Positions 1 to 11,649 of a stretch of DNA of 64,000 nucleotides are shown one piece after another. The position numbers and the translations under genes were made by a program. The number at the start of each line of letters is the position of its first letter. Position 1 is the stretch's first letter. The stretch is from Blattamonas nauphoetae (lineage: Eukaryota > Preaxostyla > Oxymonadida), in contig JARBJD010000030.1 in the NCBI GenBank assembly GCA_033064195.1, forward strand, positions 62,001 through 126,000, read 5' to 3'. The notes under the pieces were generated by a model that worked only from the letters and a program-made list of their open reading frames with translations, had not been told where the DNA came from and made no database searches.

Positions 1-365
1 TATTTCCGCAAGCGTACATCCCATGATTCAGACAACACTTTCACAATCTCCTCCCCCTGATTCTCCGAATGATCATGACCAGATCCGAACAGGAAGTGCG
101 TTCGACGAATCGGAGCCAGAGGATGATGATCAAGGCAGAAAGGAAGCAGAGCCCATTTGGCTTGGGTCGGCATGTCCTCCTCCAAAAACCCGTGTCCTAT
201 GGCATTGTCCTGTGGAATCGGCGCTTAATTAGGCGATGGGAGGGTTCTTCTCAAAAATGCCTGTAGATGATGTGAGACGATGTTTAGTATTAAGTTTACA
301 ACACAAAACTCTGTTTTACGTTCATTTCGGAGCAATCAGAAGCAGAAAGGGTGAATTTGAGTCGT
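1..365. other. No gene recognised
   Basis: Only two short overlapping plus-strand frames of under 70 codons are open here and neither resembles a known protein. The stretch lies downstream of the decayed minus-strand gene that follows and may be its 3' flank. Confidence 0.4.
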
Positions 366-2750
366 TCAGTGTTTGAAAAAGTATGAAGGTTCGATCAAGT
401 CTGTGAAGAAATTAACACGCAAAACCGACCACAAAGAATACGTATTTGAGAAATGGGAATGAAAGAATCGTGGTTTCGAGAGAATGAGGAACACATAACA
501 ATCAAGACGAAAGAAAAGAAGCAGCGAGGTCAAAAAGTGACAGGGAAGCGTGTCCGAACTGATTCTGCGCATCCTCACTGATGGTGAAGGAGCGGCTGCG
601 GGAGACATCGGTGGTTTCTCCTTCCTTGACTTCTTCGTACAAGTCGAGAGGGGTGACACTGTCTTCGGGTGGATGTTGCGCTTTTGCTGCTTGTGGAGGA
701 TGAGGGCCTTCAGTGGAAAATTGAGGAGCTTGGCCTGTGGATTAGTGCAGTGAGTCAATGTTGATGATGCCAGAGCGCCGCAGGAGATGTCCGCTTTAAG
801 GGTAGACGCCTCGAGTGAGGAGTTCGGCTGGACAAGTTGGATGATCGGGATGCGTGTCCGAGAGGAGTGTGGAGCGGTAGTATGCATCAATCTCCTCCTC
901 CACCAACGATGTGTCTGCATGAGGCTGCACCCACATCGGGAGTAGTGTGGGCAACCGCGCTGGGTGAAGCTGGTATCATCGCTAAATGCGATGGAATCCG
1001 GGTTGTCGTTGTTCGGCTCCGATCCGGCGAGAGCAGGTCTTGTGCTGGCGTGTTCGCTGCGAGAGGCGTCGATGAGAAGACGAGGGTATTCCACAACAGA
1101 ATGTGAGGTGACAATGGGCCGGCTGAGGCTGAGCTGCTTCTGGATGGACTGGGTGAGCATGGCAGACAGCAGACGCTTGATCAGGCTATGTCTCTCGTCG
1201 TCTTGCACCGAGTGCTTCTTCCTCTCTTCCGAAAATATCTTTTCTTCGATTGCGAGAGCCAGTTTGCACTCGCTTCTGTCTTTGTGTCGATACAGCACCG
1301 CACGTCGGACATGATACGATGTGTGGAGAGTTGAGGTTGGAGAGCCTGGACTGCATCATCGATGCGTGGGAATGGAGAGGGCTGCCGGTGACTGGCTCGG
1401 GCAGAGTGAACGTCTCGCCGGACCAAAACTGGAAGATGGCACAGATGATACGCTGCGCGTGTGATGTGTCACCACTACACATCGGATTTGAACACAACGG
1501 CGATGTCGGTCATGGAGAGGGACAGTGACGCTGGGAATGAGCCTGTCCCACACAACACGAGTTCTGGGTTGACAGACTGGGAAATGTCGAAGAGTTGGGC
1601 GAGTACATCCGTGCGGAGGAGGCATTCAGCCTTTGCAAGCGCAGAGTGAGATATAAACGGCAGTGGCCCGCAAGAAAGAAGCTCGATTGGAATCGAGAGG
1701 AACGAAAAGGTGGATGATATCGGCAGCAGACTCTCAATCGTGAAGCGGCGGAAAGCGGAGTCTTCCGAGAAAATTGTGGCGACATTCGACTGTAGAACGG
1801 ACATAACGCGCTTCTAGTCCATCCACAAGGCAAGAACGTCGATATCCTCCATATTTTCGAGAGGGATGTTCAGGGAACGAATTTTAGGCGAGTTTCCACT
1901 TGCTTGAATGTGTGGAAGAAATCGCGAGATAGAAGAAACATTTGCGAAAGAGGAGCTTGGAAGGAAGTCAAATGAGTCTCCGTCTTCTGATTGTCTTTGA
2001 GTTCTAGACGGGGACCAAATGAAGTTGACGTTGGAGTGAGTTTCTTTCTTTGGATGAGCGGCTCCTCCTTGAGTGATGAAGAGGAAGTGGTTGCATTAAA
2101 TTGGGGGAAGGAGGGAGTGGATATCGACTTTGGAGTGGAGATGATATCCGACGAGCTGTTCCCTTCGCTTATTGTTTCCGTTCTGAAGGGACACGAAATG
2201 TCCGATGTAGACGGTGAGACGAACTCACAAATACACTGGATGATGGTGACGATTGTTAAACGAGCAGTGATGTGACTTGTTTCTTCTTTAGCGTGAAGAT
2301 GACTTTTGAGGAGTGGGTGAATGCGGCAGACGATGGGGAGAACGACTGGCCGGAGTGAGAGCCAATAAGAGGCGAGTTCGTTGTTGAGGTGATGATTGAA
2401 GTGACAGAATCTGAAGATTCATGCAAGTCACGCGGCTGAAACTGATAGGTTGGTTCGGTGAGCAGACAATGCTTGAATACAACTGGGGTTGGCGACGGAG
2501 ACTGGAGTGACGGGAACAAGACATCAATTTTGAACGATGCGACGATGGGTGGGCATCTCTAGTCAACACCAGTCCGATCAAAAGGATGAAGTGGTGTGTT
2601 GATCTTTTCACTGGATCCCTTGGTAGTCACTGGGTGAAAGACGGTTTTATCCATGATGAGAATAAATGAGGTACACATATCAATGTCTTCCGTCTTCCAC
2701 TTCACTATTTTCTCTATCGGCTCGCTCATCCCTTCATGCTTTTGGATCAA
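366..2750 (-). pseudogene. Decayed minus-strand protein gene, unrecognised
   Basis: Protein-like sequence on the minus strand is spread over several frames that replace one another: about 2750-2256, then 1804-1475, 1497-1186 and 1298-366. Readable stretches include SNVATIFSEDSAFRRFT, VLAQLFDISQSVNPELVL and AIEEKIFSEERKKHSV, which read like real helical and hydrophobic protein segments rather than random translation. Stops and frame changes separate them, and no consistent GTATNN...AG introns that would join them were found, so a broken host gene is the simplest reading. A heavily spliced gene remains possible. I do not recognise the family. The longest single frame (310 codons at 366-1298) degenerates into Ser/Pro/Phe-rich noise towards its end and should not be taken as an intact protein. 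Confidence 0.45.
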
Positions 2751-3710
2751 TTCACTTCTTGGTTCTATCTACTCTTTTTCGTTTTCGTCTGGCTTCTGGC
2801 TCAATTCTTTTATCATCCTTGCTTTCTTCCTCCTTTCTTTTTGGGTGTGTATGATAGGTTCGTCACTTCTGATCGGGTTGACGAAGTGATCGTGGGTGTT
2901 GCGCATTGAATATGAGATCTATTCGGAAATAAAGAAGAAAATTAAAGACAAAACAGCTGGAAACTTCCGAAGGATGTTATCTGGGAATGGGTAGGGTCAA
3001 TCTCTCCACTGTTCTTCATCCTTTCAGAGATGCTTCAAGAAAATGAGTTGTATCCCTGTTCAAACAAGATAAGATGGAAAAGATGAGAAAATATACAGAA
3101 ATTTGAGCAAATTGGCTTCTTCACAATCTCGTATTTTAGTTCAGTTTGATCGGGTCGGACTAAACCCTGATCATGTGATCCAAGGCCTTGGAATGAGGTT
3201 AGAGGGAAATCAGCGAGATGAAAATAAGAGAGGGGCATACGGTAAACTTTGACTTCAGCATTCTCACAATAGATGCGACTCGTATCCCTTTGTCCTCATC
3301 AGGTCAGATAAAGCCTGTGAAAACGAGTTCGATTCGCACTGAACTCTGAAATGGAGGAAAAATAGAGAATAGAGCAGAAAAAAGAGCAGACTGATATCTT
3401 TTATATGTCATGTGACCGTTCTGTTCAATCATGTGCGATGTCATGAAGACATTTGGGTAAAAGGCTTTCCAAAGAAGAGAGGAGGAGAAGCAGAGAGAAA
3501 GAACAAGTAAAGAGCTTCCATAGCACCTCTGTCGCTCAGTACGCTTCGATGAATGAGTCATTTAAGTAGTATAGAAGACGAATTGGGAACCCCCGCTCCT
3601 TAGACTCGACTACTCTTGCTTTTTCTCCATACCGATTGACAAATCAGAAAATACTTGGAGTAAAAGTCATTTTCATTTCAGAAAGTTGTCAAACTTAGAG
3701 AAATATTCTC
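2751..3710. other. No gene recognised
   Basis: AT-richer sequence with only short frames (under 90 codons) that look like chance openings. It ends at the left 8-bp duplication TTCCAGAG of the next element. Confidence 0.4.
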
Positions 3711-3795
3711 TTCCAGAGTAGGCATGGGCAGTGGTCGGTCTGAAATGGTCGAGTCCAGTCCCTAAAAATAAAAGAGTCGCCGACTTTTGTGAAGT

Positions 3796-3874
3796 GCCCT
3801 TTTAGTCGAGCGGTAGAGCGGAAGCTTTTTGATCCCCGGACCCAGGATCGAATCCCGCCAGAGTCACTTTAATG
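3796..3874 (+). other. tRNA-like module inside left end of element
   Basis: An A-box-like TAGTCGAGCGG (3803-3813) is followed 31 bases later by a perfect B-box consensus GGATCGAATCC (3845-3855), the spacing of a pol III internal promoter. The acceptor and T stems pair poorly when folded as a tRNA, so this is a tRNA-derived or tRNA-mimicking segment rather than a working tRNA gene. Confidence 0.6.
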
Positions 3875-3943
3875 TTCACTTTTTCTCGTTTTTGATTCAC
3901 ATCATCTCTGCAATTCGTTCATCTCATTTTTCACAAAATTAAA

Positions 3944-5030
3944 GTGGATAAGATTCTGGATCAAGAGTCCCTGAGTCGGTCTGTACTTCCCCAACATCGG
4001 ACAAAAAGTCGGCCTGACCGACCGACTCCGACTCTTCTCCTTTGTTCTAACACCTTTTCCACGGATTTAGATAATTGTTCAATAGTGTTTTATTTCTTTT
4101 CAATACTTATCAATCATTCTCTTTCAGGATCTCACTCTTGAACCCAGTTGTCCCACAGCCGACTTAGATCAAGACATGGTCATCAACCTCATCATCAATC
4201 CCTCATTTATCTTCAGCTGTGTGTCTTTTTCTTTCCCTTCTCAACCTTTTTTCTCGAATCGGGACAGTTGAACCACAGAACCGTTGAGACACAACATGAT
4301 CTCATTCATCGGTTTGGTGAGCACTATCTCAACGTAATATTCAAGTTCAATCTTTCCATTCATTATTCTCCTGATTTCATGCTTTCTTCTTCATCTTCAG
4401 AACGTCTGGAGAAAGTCACTCACCACAATCGGTCTGTTTCTCTGTCCTTGATTGTTTTAGTTTCATCTAATGAAAACATGATCACTTTGTTGAACTCCTT
4501 GGAACTCCTTTTCAATTCTCAAACAAATCCAGCTCGATCACAACTACCATCGTCAACTCTTCAAACTTGCCCACATTTCTAACATCTGTCCCCTGGTCTC
4601 GGTTTAACTCTCTCCAAAGACATTCCATCCATATTCCTCGTTTTCTTAGCCAAACTCAACACTATCTCATCAACGACAACCGGTCAGATCGATCCTCATT
4701 TTCGGCATTGGTGGCCGTTCTGTGCAATGAAGTGATGAACTATGCCATCATTGGTTGTGGTGGTGCGGTTTATGAAACCATTGTCACCTATTTTCCTTCA
4801 TTCTCGGAATCAATCTTTCATGAACAGACTCAACGTCCCATCAAGGAATACGATAATCGTGACAATAAAAGTTCGTCGAACACTCACAAAATGAGCAAGT
4901 TTGCGTTCTCATTGTTTTGAACTCTCATCAGGATCCAGTTGAGATAATTGTCGCCTTCATTCGTCAACCCTCAAATTAGACTCGTTTTACATTCTAGTTT
5001 GTTGGAAACCCTCCCACGAATCTTCTGCCG
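3944..5030 (+). pseudogene. Coding-like fragments carried in the element
   Basis: Several plus-strand stretches inside the TIR element read like exons: about 4131-4230, 4260-4320 (SGQLNHRTVETQHDLIHRFG), 4681-4915 (VLCNEVMNYAIIGCGGAVYE) and about 4931-4975 (DPVEIIVAFIRQPSN). Some are preceded by pyrimidine-rich CAG or followed by GT, so this may be a captured, intron-bearing gene that has decayed. No family is recognised and no continuous model could be built. Confidence 0.35.
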
Positions 5031-5124
5031 CGCTTCCTACAACACACTGCCTTATTTCTGAACGGTGAGCCATTTTGATCATCCTCACTCTGTCATCTCT
5101 TTCTCAGCCCTTCCATCGTGGTCG

Positions 5125-5232
5125 CATCGCATCCCCTCCCACTCGCATCGCATCGCATCCCCTCCCACTCGCATCGCATCGCATCCCCTCCCACTCGCAT
5201 CGCATCGCATCCCCTCCCACTCGCATCGCTCT
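5125..5232. repeat. 26-bp minisatellite, about 4 copies
   Basis: The unit starts CATCCCCTCCCACTCGCATC and is followed by GCATCG; copies start near 5130, 5156, 5182 and 5208 and are essentially identical. It opens all three plus-strand frames and produces spurious repetitive Ser/His/Pro translations. It lies in the right part of the TIR element. Confidence 0.9.
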
Positions 5233-5842
5233 CCCTCGCTCCCACTACTCTCCCTCACCTCTTTTACTCTCAATCTTTACCATTTACTCTGTAACCTGGT
5301 CCAAGTTCCCATCTTACATCGAAAGAAACGTACAATGTTCATTTCATTTCAAAATCCAGAATGTTGTTTGATCCTGCCCTTTTCTCGAAACGGTTCACCG
5401 GCGACTTCACCGCCACTATTTCAATGACACTCTCTACGTCTGTCTGGTGACAAAAAACGTGATACGAGTTCTGTTGAGAAAATGGATCTGATAAGAAACA
5501 AAGTGTTATGGGTGATAGTATTCAGGCGATCAAACTGAAAAGCAGTCGGTCGGTCGACGAGCAGTCGGACCGACCGCTGCCCATGCCTATTCCAGAGTTC
5601 AGTTCCTTCATACTTTCAAGTTGAAGCAAAATTTCGAAAATTTTCAAAAATGCAAAAACCTTGATTTTGGCGGAAGCTGGTGTATTTTTTCAAGGTTCCG
5701 AAGGTTGCGACCCTTCTCATCGGTCCCTTTTAGACCGGTATCGGAACTCATTTTTATCGGTTTGAGTTCCGGAGACGTACGTTGGTCTTGCCAAGGGCCT
5801 AGACCATGCCAAAGGGCAGTGATATGTGAAATTAAATGCTTC

Positions 5843-5923
5843 CGCCAGGAATTGAACCTAGGACCTTCAGCTTAGTAGTAGTAGTGCGTGCACTCACCAT
5901 TACCACTAGACTATCCGGTCCTG
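5843..5923 (-). other. tRNA-like sequence or tRNA pseudogene
   Basis: The minus strand shows an A-box-like ATAGTCTAGTGGTAATGG and a B-box GGTTCAATTCC with a T-stem that can form (CTAGG with CCTGG). The acceptor stem does not close; instead AGGACC at the 5' end can pair with GGTCCT just before the T-arm. A SINE head or decayed tRNA fits better than a functional tRNA. Confidence 0.5.
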
Positions 5924-6023
5924 AAAATATCCCGAAAATCGGAAGTCTTGTACCCGAAAAAGGACACTATAGCAGATTTAAAATTTGAAAACTCTGTCAA
6001 TAAATTCAATATATAATAAAAAT

Positions 6024-6247
6024 GCTCCCATGAAAAAGTCATGCTTTTAATCGAGGGTAACAAGTGACCAAGAATTAAGATTTAGCAGATCGCTCCCGTG
6101 AAATAGTCATGCTTTTTAACGGGGGTAAAAAGTTAAAAAGGAAAATCTAACATATTTTGAAAAAATTGCTGACGAGAAAAAGTCGTGCTTTTAACGGGGG
6201 TAAAAAAGTCGTTCCCGTGATAAATCCATGCTTTTTAACGAGGGTAG
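6024..6247. repeat. Four spaced 37-bp stem-loop repeats
   Basis: Four imperfect copies, each with CTCCCGTGAAAAAGTCATGC followed by TTTTTAACGGGGGTA, lie at about 6024-6060, 6092-6130, 6168-6205 and 6210-6247. Each can fold through CCCGT with ACGGG. Spacers are 4-37 bases and unrelated. The stem positions vary partly in a pairing-compatible way. Confidence 0.75.
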
Positions 6248-6327
6248 ATAGGTGGACAATAAAAGGAATATATAACAGATCTGAACATTCGAGATATAAG
6301 GCACAGGTCGAAACTAACATTTTCAGG

Positions 6328-6402
6328 AGCTAGTAGCTCAGTGGGTATGTTCCAGTGTCCACCCGTTTCTAGGGGGTGGTTCGATTCAGGCGAGGGGCAA
6401 TC
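6328..6402 (+). other. tRNA-like sequence
   Basis: A-box TAGCTCAGTGGG (from about 6338) and B-box-like GGTTCGATTC (about 6378-6387) lie at the distance expected for a tRNA. The 3' acceptor cannot be paired convincingly. It is followed by a TTCAAAAA-type simple repeat to about 6525, as at the tail of a SINE. Confidence 0.5.
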
Positions 6403-6528
6403 TTAATTTCAAAAAAAAATGAAAAAGTTTCAAAATGCCAAAACAATTTCAAAAAATTTCAAAAATTCAAAAATTCAAAAAATTCAAAAAATTCAAAAAT
6501 TCAAAAATTCAAAATTTCCAAAAAAGTT
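6398..6528. repeat. TTCAAAAA-rich simple repeat
   Basis: Low-complexity tract of TTCAAAAA, TTTCAAAAA and close variants, without coding content. It separates the tRNA-like sequence from the duplicated RNA-like unit. Confidence 0.85.
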
Positions 6529-6531
6529 GAA

Positions 6532-6802
6532 GTATGAAACCTCGACGTAATTTCCCTTGATACTCAGGCAAAATGGTGCCCTCGTGGCTAATGCGTAGAA
6601 CGAATTGAAGGTTGGATTGGAGCGGGACGAACTGGGAGGCTGTCCCCGGGGGTTCACTGTGAGCATCACTTCAATGTGACCGTAAATCATGCCCCCCCAA
6701 GACCTTAGCCCTTCAAGGAATTCGCCAGCAGTAGTCATTGAGTAGGATCACGATAGAATGATCCCCAAAGGAGTATCGGGTTGTCCTACGGTACAATCAT
6801 AC
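6532..6802 (-). ncRNA. Candidate structured RNA, copy 1 (U3-like box A)
   Basis: This 270-bp unit recurs at 6871-7144. Two blocks are nearly identical between the copies while the middle has diverged, a pattern of conserved RNA rather than protein. On the minus strand, near the presumed 5' side, lies ATACTCCTTTGGGGATCATT followed by CTATCG (around 6744-6775), which resembles the U3 snoRNA box A'/A region (ATACTTT...GGGATCATTTCTATAG). A CTGAG motif that could serve as box D lies near the far end. No clear box C was found. A repeat family with a chance match is the main alternative. Confidence 0.35.
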
Positions 6803-6870
6803 AAAAACTTGATAAAGGAAATGATGAACGATGAAGGCTTGAAAGATTGAATTTCAAGTTGAAAAATGAT

Positions 6871-7144
6871 ACCTCGACGTAATTTCCCTTGATACTCAGG
6901 CAAAATGGTGCCCTCGTGATTGATGCGTAGAACGAATTGAAGGTTGAATTGGAGACGGTGGATTTCTAGGAATCCGCCCCGGGGTTCATGTTGGCTTCAG
7001 ATTCTCGATAGAGAGTTTGACCGTAAATCATGCCCACCCAAGACTTAACCCTTCAAGGAATTCGCCAGCAGGAGTCATTGAGTAGGATCACGATAGAATG
7101 ATCCCCAAAGGAGTATCGGGTTGTCCTACGGTAAAATCATACAA
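6871..7144 (-). ncRNA. Candidate structured RNA, copy 2 (U3-like box A)
   Basis: Second copy of the unit at 6532-6802, in the same orientation. The block with GGGGATCATTCTATCGTGAT (7084-7105 region, minus strand) and the block ACGAGGGCACCATTTTGCCT are preserved exactly; the central 60-70 bases differ in length and sequence. The spacer between copies is about 70 bp. The function is inferred only from the box A-like motif. Confidence 0.35.
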
Positions 7145-7376
7145 ACTTGAAAAATTGAATGATGAATGATTGAATGCTTGAAAAAATGAATGAATGATGA
7201 ATCTGAAAGCAGGCACTGCAGAAAAGAAAGAAACAAAAAAGAAAGAAGCAAGATGAAAGCTGGCACAACAGGGAACAAACAAATAAAAAGTTCTCAACAC
7301 TTCACTTCACATTTCATTTTTATTTTTTTGATTTTTTAATTTGTATTAAATGACAACAGTGAATACTACATATGTT

Positions 7377-9530
7377 GTTTTAGGTTGATCACGCTTGAAT
7401 CTTGCGAAAGAATGATGAATCTATAAATTAGACGAAGTTTTTGGAGATGTGAGACAACAAGGAAAAACAAAATCAAAAAGTAAACGATAAGAAAAGATTT
7501 TAGGTGAAAAAGAAGAAAGTGGAGGAGTTAAGGTGAAAGATCGAGTCGAAAAGCTGAGATAGAGGATGATTTGTGTTGTTGTGGATCCAGAGCACTTGTT
7601 CAGTCAGTAAGACTGTCATTGTCCCTGTATCCAAACACATCACCTCATGATACTTCATTCACTCTTCCTCTACAAGCAGCACATGATCGAACGAGTCGAC
7701 GCTGTCGAACGGAGAACTTGTCCGAATGGGGCAGAAACAGACACCAACGCCCAAGGTGACAAGCCCGATTGTCGCGATGAACTTCCTCACCCGTGCTGGC
7801 GCCCCGTCCTCCTTCCATATCGGCCTTCCACGTTCCATCTGCGAGGGTGACCAGCTCGGTAAGGCTGGAGCGAAGAACAATTCCAAACAGAAGCTTTCCA
7901 CACCTTCCTTGAAGAGTCGTGCGAGTGTGTTTGTTCGATTCGTTTCGTCTGCTTTCATCTTCCTTCTTCATCTTATCAATCTGACTCCTCTTCTCCTGTC
8001 CATTTCCCACCTGTCCGCATTGACGCGCGCCTTGTCCCACACTCTTTCTTCGCCAGTCAGCCACCAGCTCTCCAGTTTAACCCCATCCTAGTGTGCTCCT
8101 CTTTTTTGATTATCCTTCCTCCTTCTCTGCCAGCTCCAATCCAAAGAAGAGGGAGAGATGTCGAGTTCGACTCTCCACTCGCAGATCGGTGGTTCCCTCA
8201 TTCATCTTTGTTCATCCTCTCCGCATCGTCTCTCGTAGATCCGCTCTTCCGTATCTCGCCTTTCCTCGCTCGCGCTGAAGTGAATTTCAACAACCCGCCC
8301 TTCATCGTCGTTACCAATTCCGACAGATATCTGCGATTAGTCGTGTCTGACCCGAAAGCGAAGGAGCCCACTCTTTCTCGTCTGTCATGTCATCCTTCGT
8401 CGTTCGTTCTCTTCCAGATCCGATCTGAAATGAAGAAGACGAGGAGAAGCTGCGCGCGCTGTCCGAAGTTGATGGGCGATGCGTCTTCCATCGCGATTTG
8501 GAGCAGCAGCGAGCGGAAGAGGAGCGACGTCGGAGAGACGAGAGGAGCAGAAGAGGCAGACCGAGATGCGAGCCAAGCGGGATCAGGAGCAAGCCATTGT
8601 GGACGGAGAGGACGACGACGAACTGAAGCTCAGACGGCGAAAAACGGACAACGAGTTCGGGCGATAACGAGGGAACGAAACGAAGACGGGAGCGAACGTC
8701 CAACACCGAACTGCCTTCCGGTCGCTCTCTCCAAAGCCAGACAAAAGGTGTGCTCGCTTTCTTTTCCCTTCTCGTTCCGTTTTGTGTCAGGTCACTCACT
8801 CCACCCGATCTGAGCGACACGCTGATTATGTTTCACGCCAACGAAACTTGTTGCTCGATCGTCCTTCCTGAAGACAGTGACGACGCAGCGTTTGGCGGAT
8901 GGCGTTCTGATGACATGGGACCAGACATCGACGACTGGCTCCGATTTCCGACATAGAACCAGCGAGGCGAGGGAAAGAAGGACAGAGTGGACACCGCTTG
9001 GTCGATTTGGATGCTGTCCCGAAGTCTCCTCCGAACAAGAAACGGCTGACAGAGCTGGCACGTGAGCTGCAGAAGAGGAAGACAAAGACAGAGCTGCTGA
9101 TTGACGAGACCGTCGGGTACTTTCGGAGTGACGAAGGAGTGCGGGATTAAGCTGATTAGCGAAAACAAGACACTTGAGAGAGAGGCAGGCGAGCGCATTC
9201 TGATAGCAGCAACGAAACATGAGAGAACGCAGTCGCCGTTGAGAAGAACAGAATCAAGCGAGCAAGAGTGCAGCTGGAACTTGGGTGTCTGAAGGCACAG
9301 GAAGAGGAATACGAAGCGCGGGAGAGGGAAGGCGAACGAGCACTATCAGCATTGCAGGCTGATCTCGACTCCCTCCTCTCCGAATGCAACATTCTGCGGC
9401 TTCGAATTGTGCAGACGAAGGGACAACAGCACGCTGCCCAAAACAAGCTTGGTCGGCTTCACCTCACTCCCTTCCTGTCGCCCGCCGACGTCAGCCCAGT
9501 TGATGTTTCCATTCTTGACTTGTAGTGCTG
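7377..9530 (+). pseudogene. Decayed coiled-coil gene, copy A
   Basis: Plus-strand coding remnants change frame repeatedly. The clearest parts are LQKRKTKTELLIDET (about 9070-9115) and a charged helical tail, KAQEEEYEAREREGERALSA, ending at 9525. A diverged copy of the whole region, including the non-coding lead-in GTTTTAGGTTGATCACGC at 7377, lies inside the TIR element at 20665-21690. The reading is a long coiled-coil protein of unknown role that has acquired several stops and frame changes. The 240-codon frame at 8091-8813 and its neighbours are shadows in GA-rich sequence. Confidence 0.6.
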
Positions 9531-9559
9531 GAGATCTTCTGACATATGACTTCTGACAC

Positions 9560-10200
9560 AAACTTACTCGGGGAAACCTAAAAAGTCACGAAGAACACAG
9601 AAAGGGTTGATGCATTGACGACATCGGGAAGGTTTCGAATGATCAGTTTGGAGATCTCTTCGCGCAACATGAAGAGTCCAAGTTCGTTGATTTGCCTCTT
9701 TTTGTGGACATTGAGTTTGTTGATGAAGTATCGCTCTTGTGACAGCAAGTCTGACAAGACGTCTTCCATTGTGCGTTTTGATCATGATCGAGCTGATGTC
9801 GTCGTGGTGGGCGACGAAAAATCGGATATGCTGGCCAACAAGAAGCTTTATGGCAACTGTACGTGAAATGAAAATAGTAATTGTGTCAAGGGAGTTGTTC
9901 CCATACCAACCGAAGTCGAGCCACACAAATATAGCTGAATATGGGCTTGAAGCGGGAATATTGACATAATACAGAACATCGATATGCTCTCTATCACACT
10001 TCAACCGCAATGTATTCCGATATCTCAGTCCAGCTAACGTCGCATGAATAGAAATGATGTGAGGGAGCGAGAAGCGACTCGCTAGGACATCGAAGACGTT
10101 GGCTTCGAATGGGCGAAGAATTTGGACAAGTTCAGAGGGAAATGGGAAGTTTGTCGAAGGGCTCTGCTCCGGTGTGTCGACTTTTCTGAGAATTTACTTC
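9560..10200 (-). CDS. Uncharacterised gene, partly readable, minus strand
   Basis: Read from 10200 downwards, one frame gives convincing protein, for example ELVQILRPFEANVFDVLAS and GLRYRNTLRLKCDREHIDVL, reaching about 9890. A second frame gives EDVLSDLLSQERYFINKLNV and ends with a stop near 9578. The link between them needs an intron or a frame change that I could not place: GTATGG near 9895 is a candidate donor and ACGTACAG near 9860 a candidate acceptor, but the join is not in frame. The segment looks better preserved than its neighbours and may be a live gene with introns. The family is not recognised. Confidence 0.45.
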
Positions 10201-10264
10201 ATCATAGCGGGTTATTGGAAGAAGAAGACGTATCTAGGAGAGAGATGATCGGATCAGGAGAAGG

Positions 10265-11525
10265 ACGATGATGATGATTGAAGTTGAATAAATTCACAGA
10301 TATTGGGTAATGCATGGACATGAGAAGTGAATTGTATGATGTTTGATGCATCCTTAATGATTTGGTAGAATTAGATGATGATGATCCTGCACTTCGTCAC
10401 CTTGAACGACATCAAACTGAACTGTCTGGGCTCTTGCGGCAGTTTTGCACACGTGCTGAACGAGAAGGAACGGGAGAACATGGAGACATCTGTCGAGTCG
10501 GAGATTCTCCATTGTAATGACGGCCAGTTGTGTTCACATTCTAAAATCATCAATCATCGCTCTTCTTCTTCTTCTTCAAAAAATGATCTGGTCAACTAAG
10601 TATCAATCAAGAACATGAAAGAGAGACATACCATTGACTTATCCCACCAATGAAAGAGACAACGAATGCAGAAATGATGGAAAGTAAGGGGGACTGACAA
10701 TTGAGCATTTATCAGATCGATCAAACAAATCCAATCAAACTCAGTTCGAACCTCACCCTAGTCTCTGTTCGCGCCCCCAAATCTACTTTGGATTGACGAT
10801 AGCAACTTACCCATTCATTGTGACAATGAACTTCGTCTCACTTTGACAAATCCAAGCGACACCATCACCACCCATTCACGAACACGATGGTCGCATTCTG
10901 AAAGTCTTTAGAATGAATCAACAATTCCAATCTGCATGGAGGGTGATACGGAAGATTTTGATCTTATTGAGCACAAGCAGAACAAGAACTCAGCCGGAAT
11001 TGTCACAGCACTCCTTGACAATAACTCAATGACATAGTCTGTCAATGCAAGTTTAGATACGAGACCATATTTGGTATGAGGTAGGACGAGTAGTACTTTG
11101 CTTCTTTTATGTTTTGTTCTCTTATCATCTCATTCACAAATGTTTTTTCCTTTCTTAACAGCTCGTCTCCTCATCCATTTCCATAACTCCCAGAGTCGCC
11201 CGTGCACCACTCTGACAATATCACTTGTATGTTCTTTCAGTTTCATTCATCCTTTCTCACAGTTCACATCAGATCCATCCAGATTCTCAACCAAATACCA
11301 TCACACGTCTCCAAACTACCTCTTCTCAGTGTCATCTCTCCCAAATCATCACAGCTATTCTCTGATGCCGAGTGTATGGTTGGAGTACGACTCGGAGAAA
11401 CAAAAGAGCACACCGATGAGAGAGAAAGCATGCTGAGGAACGACATGGGCAGATCAATCACAATTTCACTAAAAATACATTTCACATCATTTTCTCTGAC
11501 TTTTTCTTAGTAAACGGGTGGTAAA
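10265..11525. other. Coding-like remnants only
   Basis: Around 10790-11037 a plus-strand frame reads like protein (NELRLTLTNPSDTITTHSRT, then GDTEDFDLIEHKQNKNSAG) but has an internal stop. Around 11268-11450 another frame gives LFSDAECMVGVRLGETKEH, preceded by TTTCTCACAG that looks like a splice acceptor. No gene model or family can be supported. The rest shows nothing. Confidence 0.3.
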
Positions 11526-11649
11526 TGAAATAGAACTGAATAAATCGAGAAACTTTGATTCAACAGTACCCCATTTTTTTCATTTTCACTGGTCGATCAA
11601 CTCATAAAGATTGACCTTCACCCCCTCCCACAGGTGTTTGCACAAGCTG

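Larger units (their letters stand above)
3719..5589. mobile_element. hAT-like TIR element, 1871 bp, 8-bp TSD
   Basis: The left end reads TAGGCATGGGCAGTGGTCGG and the right end is its near-exact inverted copy (TAGGCATGGGCAGCGGTCGG on the minus strand); the match runs about 25 bp with two differences. Both sides are flanked by the identical octamer TTCCAGAG (3711-3718 and 5590-5597). An 8-bp duplication plus a TAGGCATGGGCA-type end is typical of hAT transposons. Extra GTCGGT/ACCGAC motifs cluster beneath both ends (near 3963-4030 and 5540-5580), like subterminal transposase-binding repeats of hAT elements. No transposase frame is visible, so it is non-autonomous. A tRNA-like module lies just inside the left end and a minisatellite lies at 5125-5232. 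Confidence 0.85.

Noticed and set aside
366-1298. Intact 310-residue minus-strand protein
   Set aside because: Only the first part reads like protein; the rest degenerates, and related coding stretches upstream are in other frames.
5125-5232. CRISPR-like array
   Set aside because: Copies of 26 bp are directly adjacent without unique spacers; it is a minisatellite in a eukaryotic transposon.
8091-8820. 240-codon plus frame and 169-codon minus frame as separate genes
   Set aside because: Both are Ser/Arg-rich translations of GA-rich decayed sequence; the duplicate copy at 20.9 kb does not preserve either frame.
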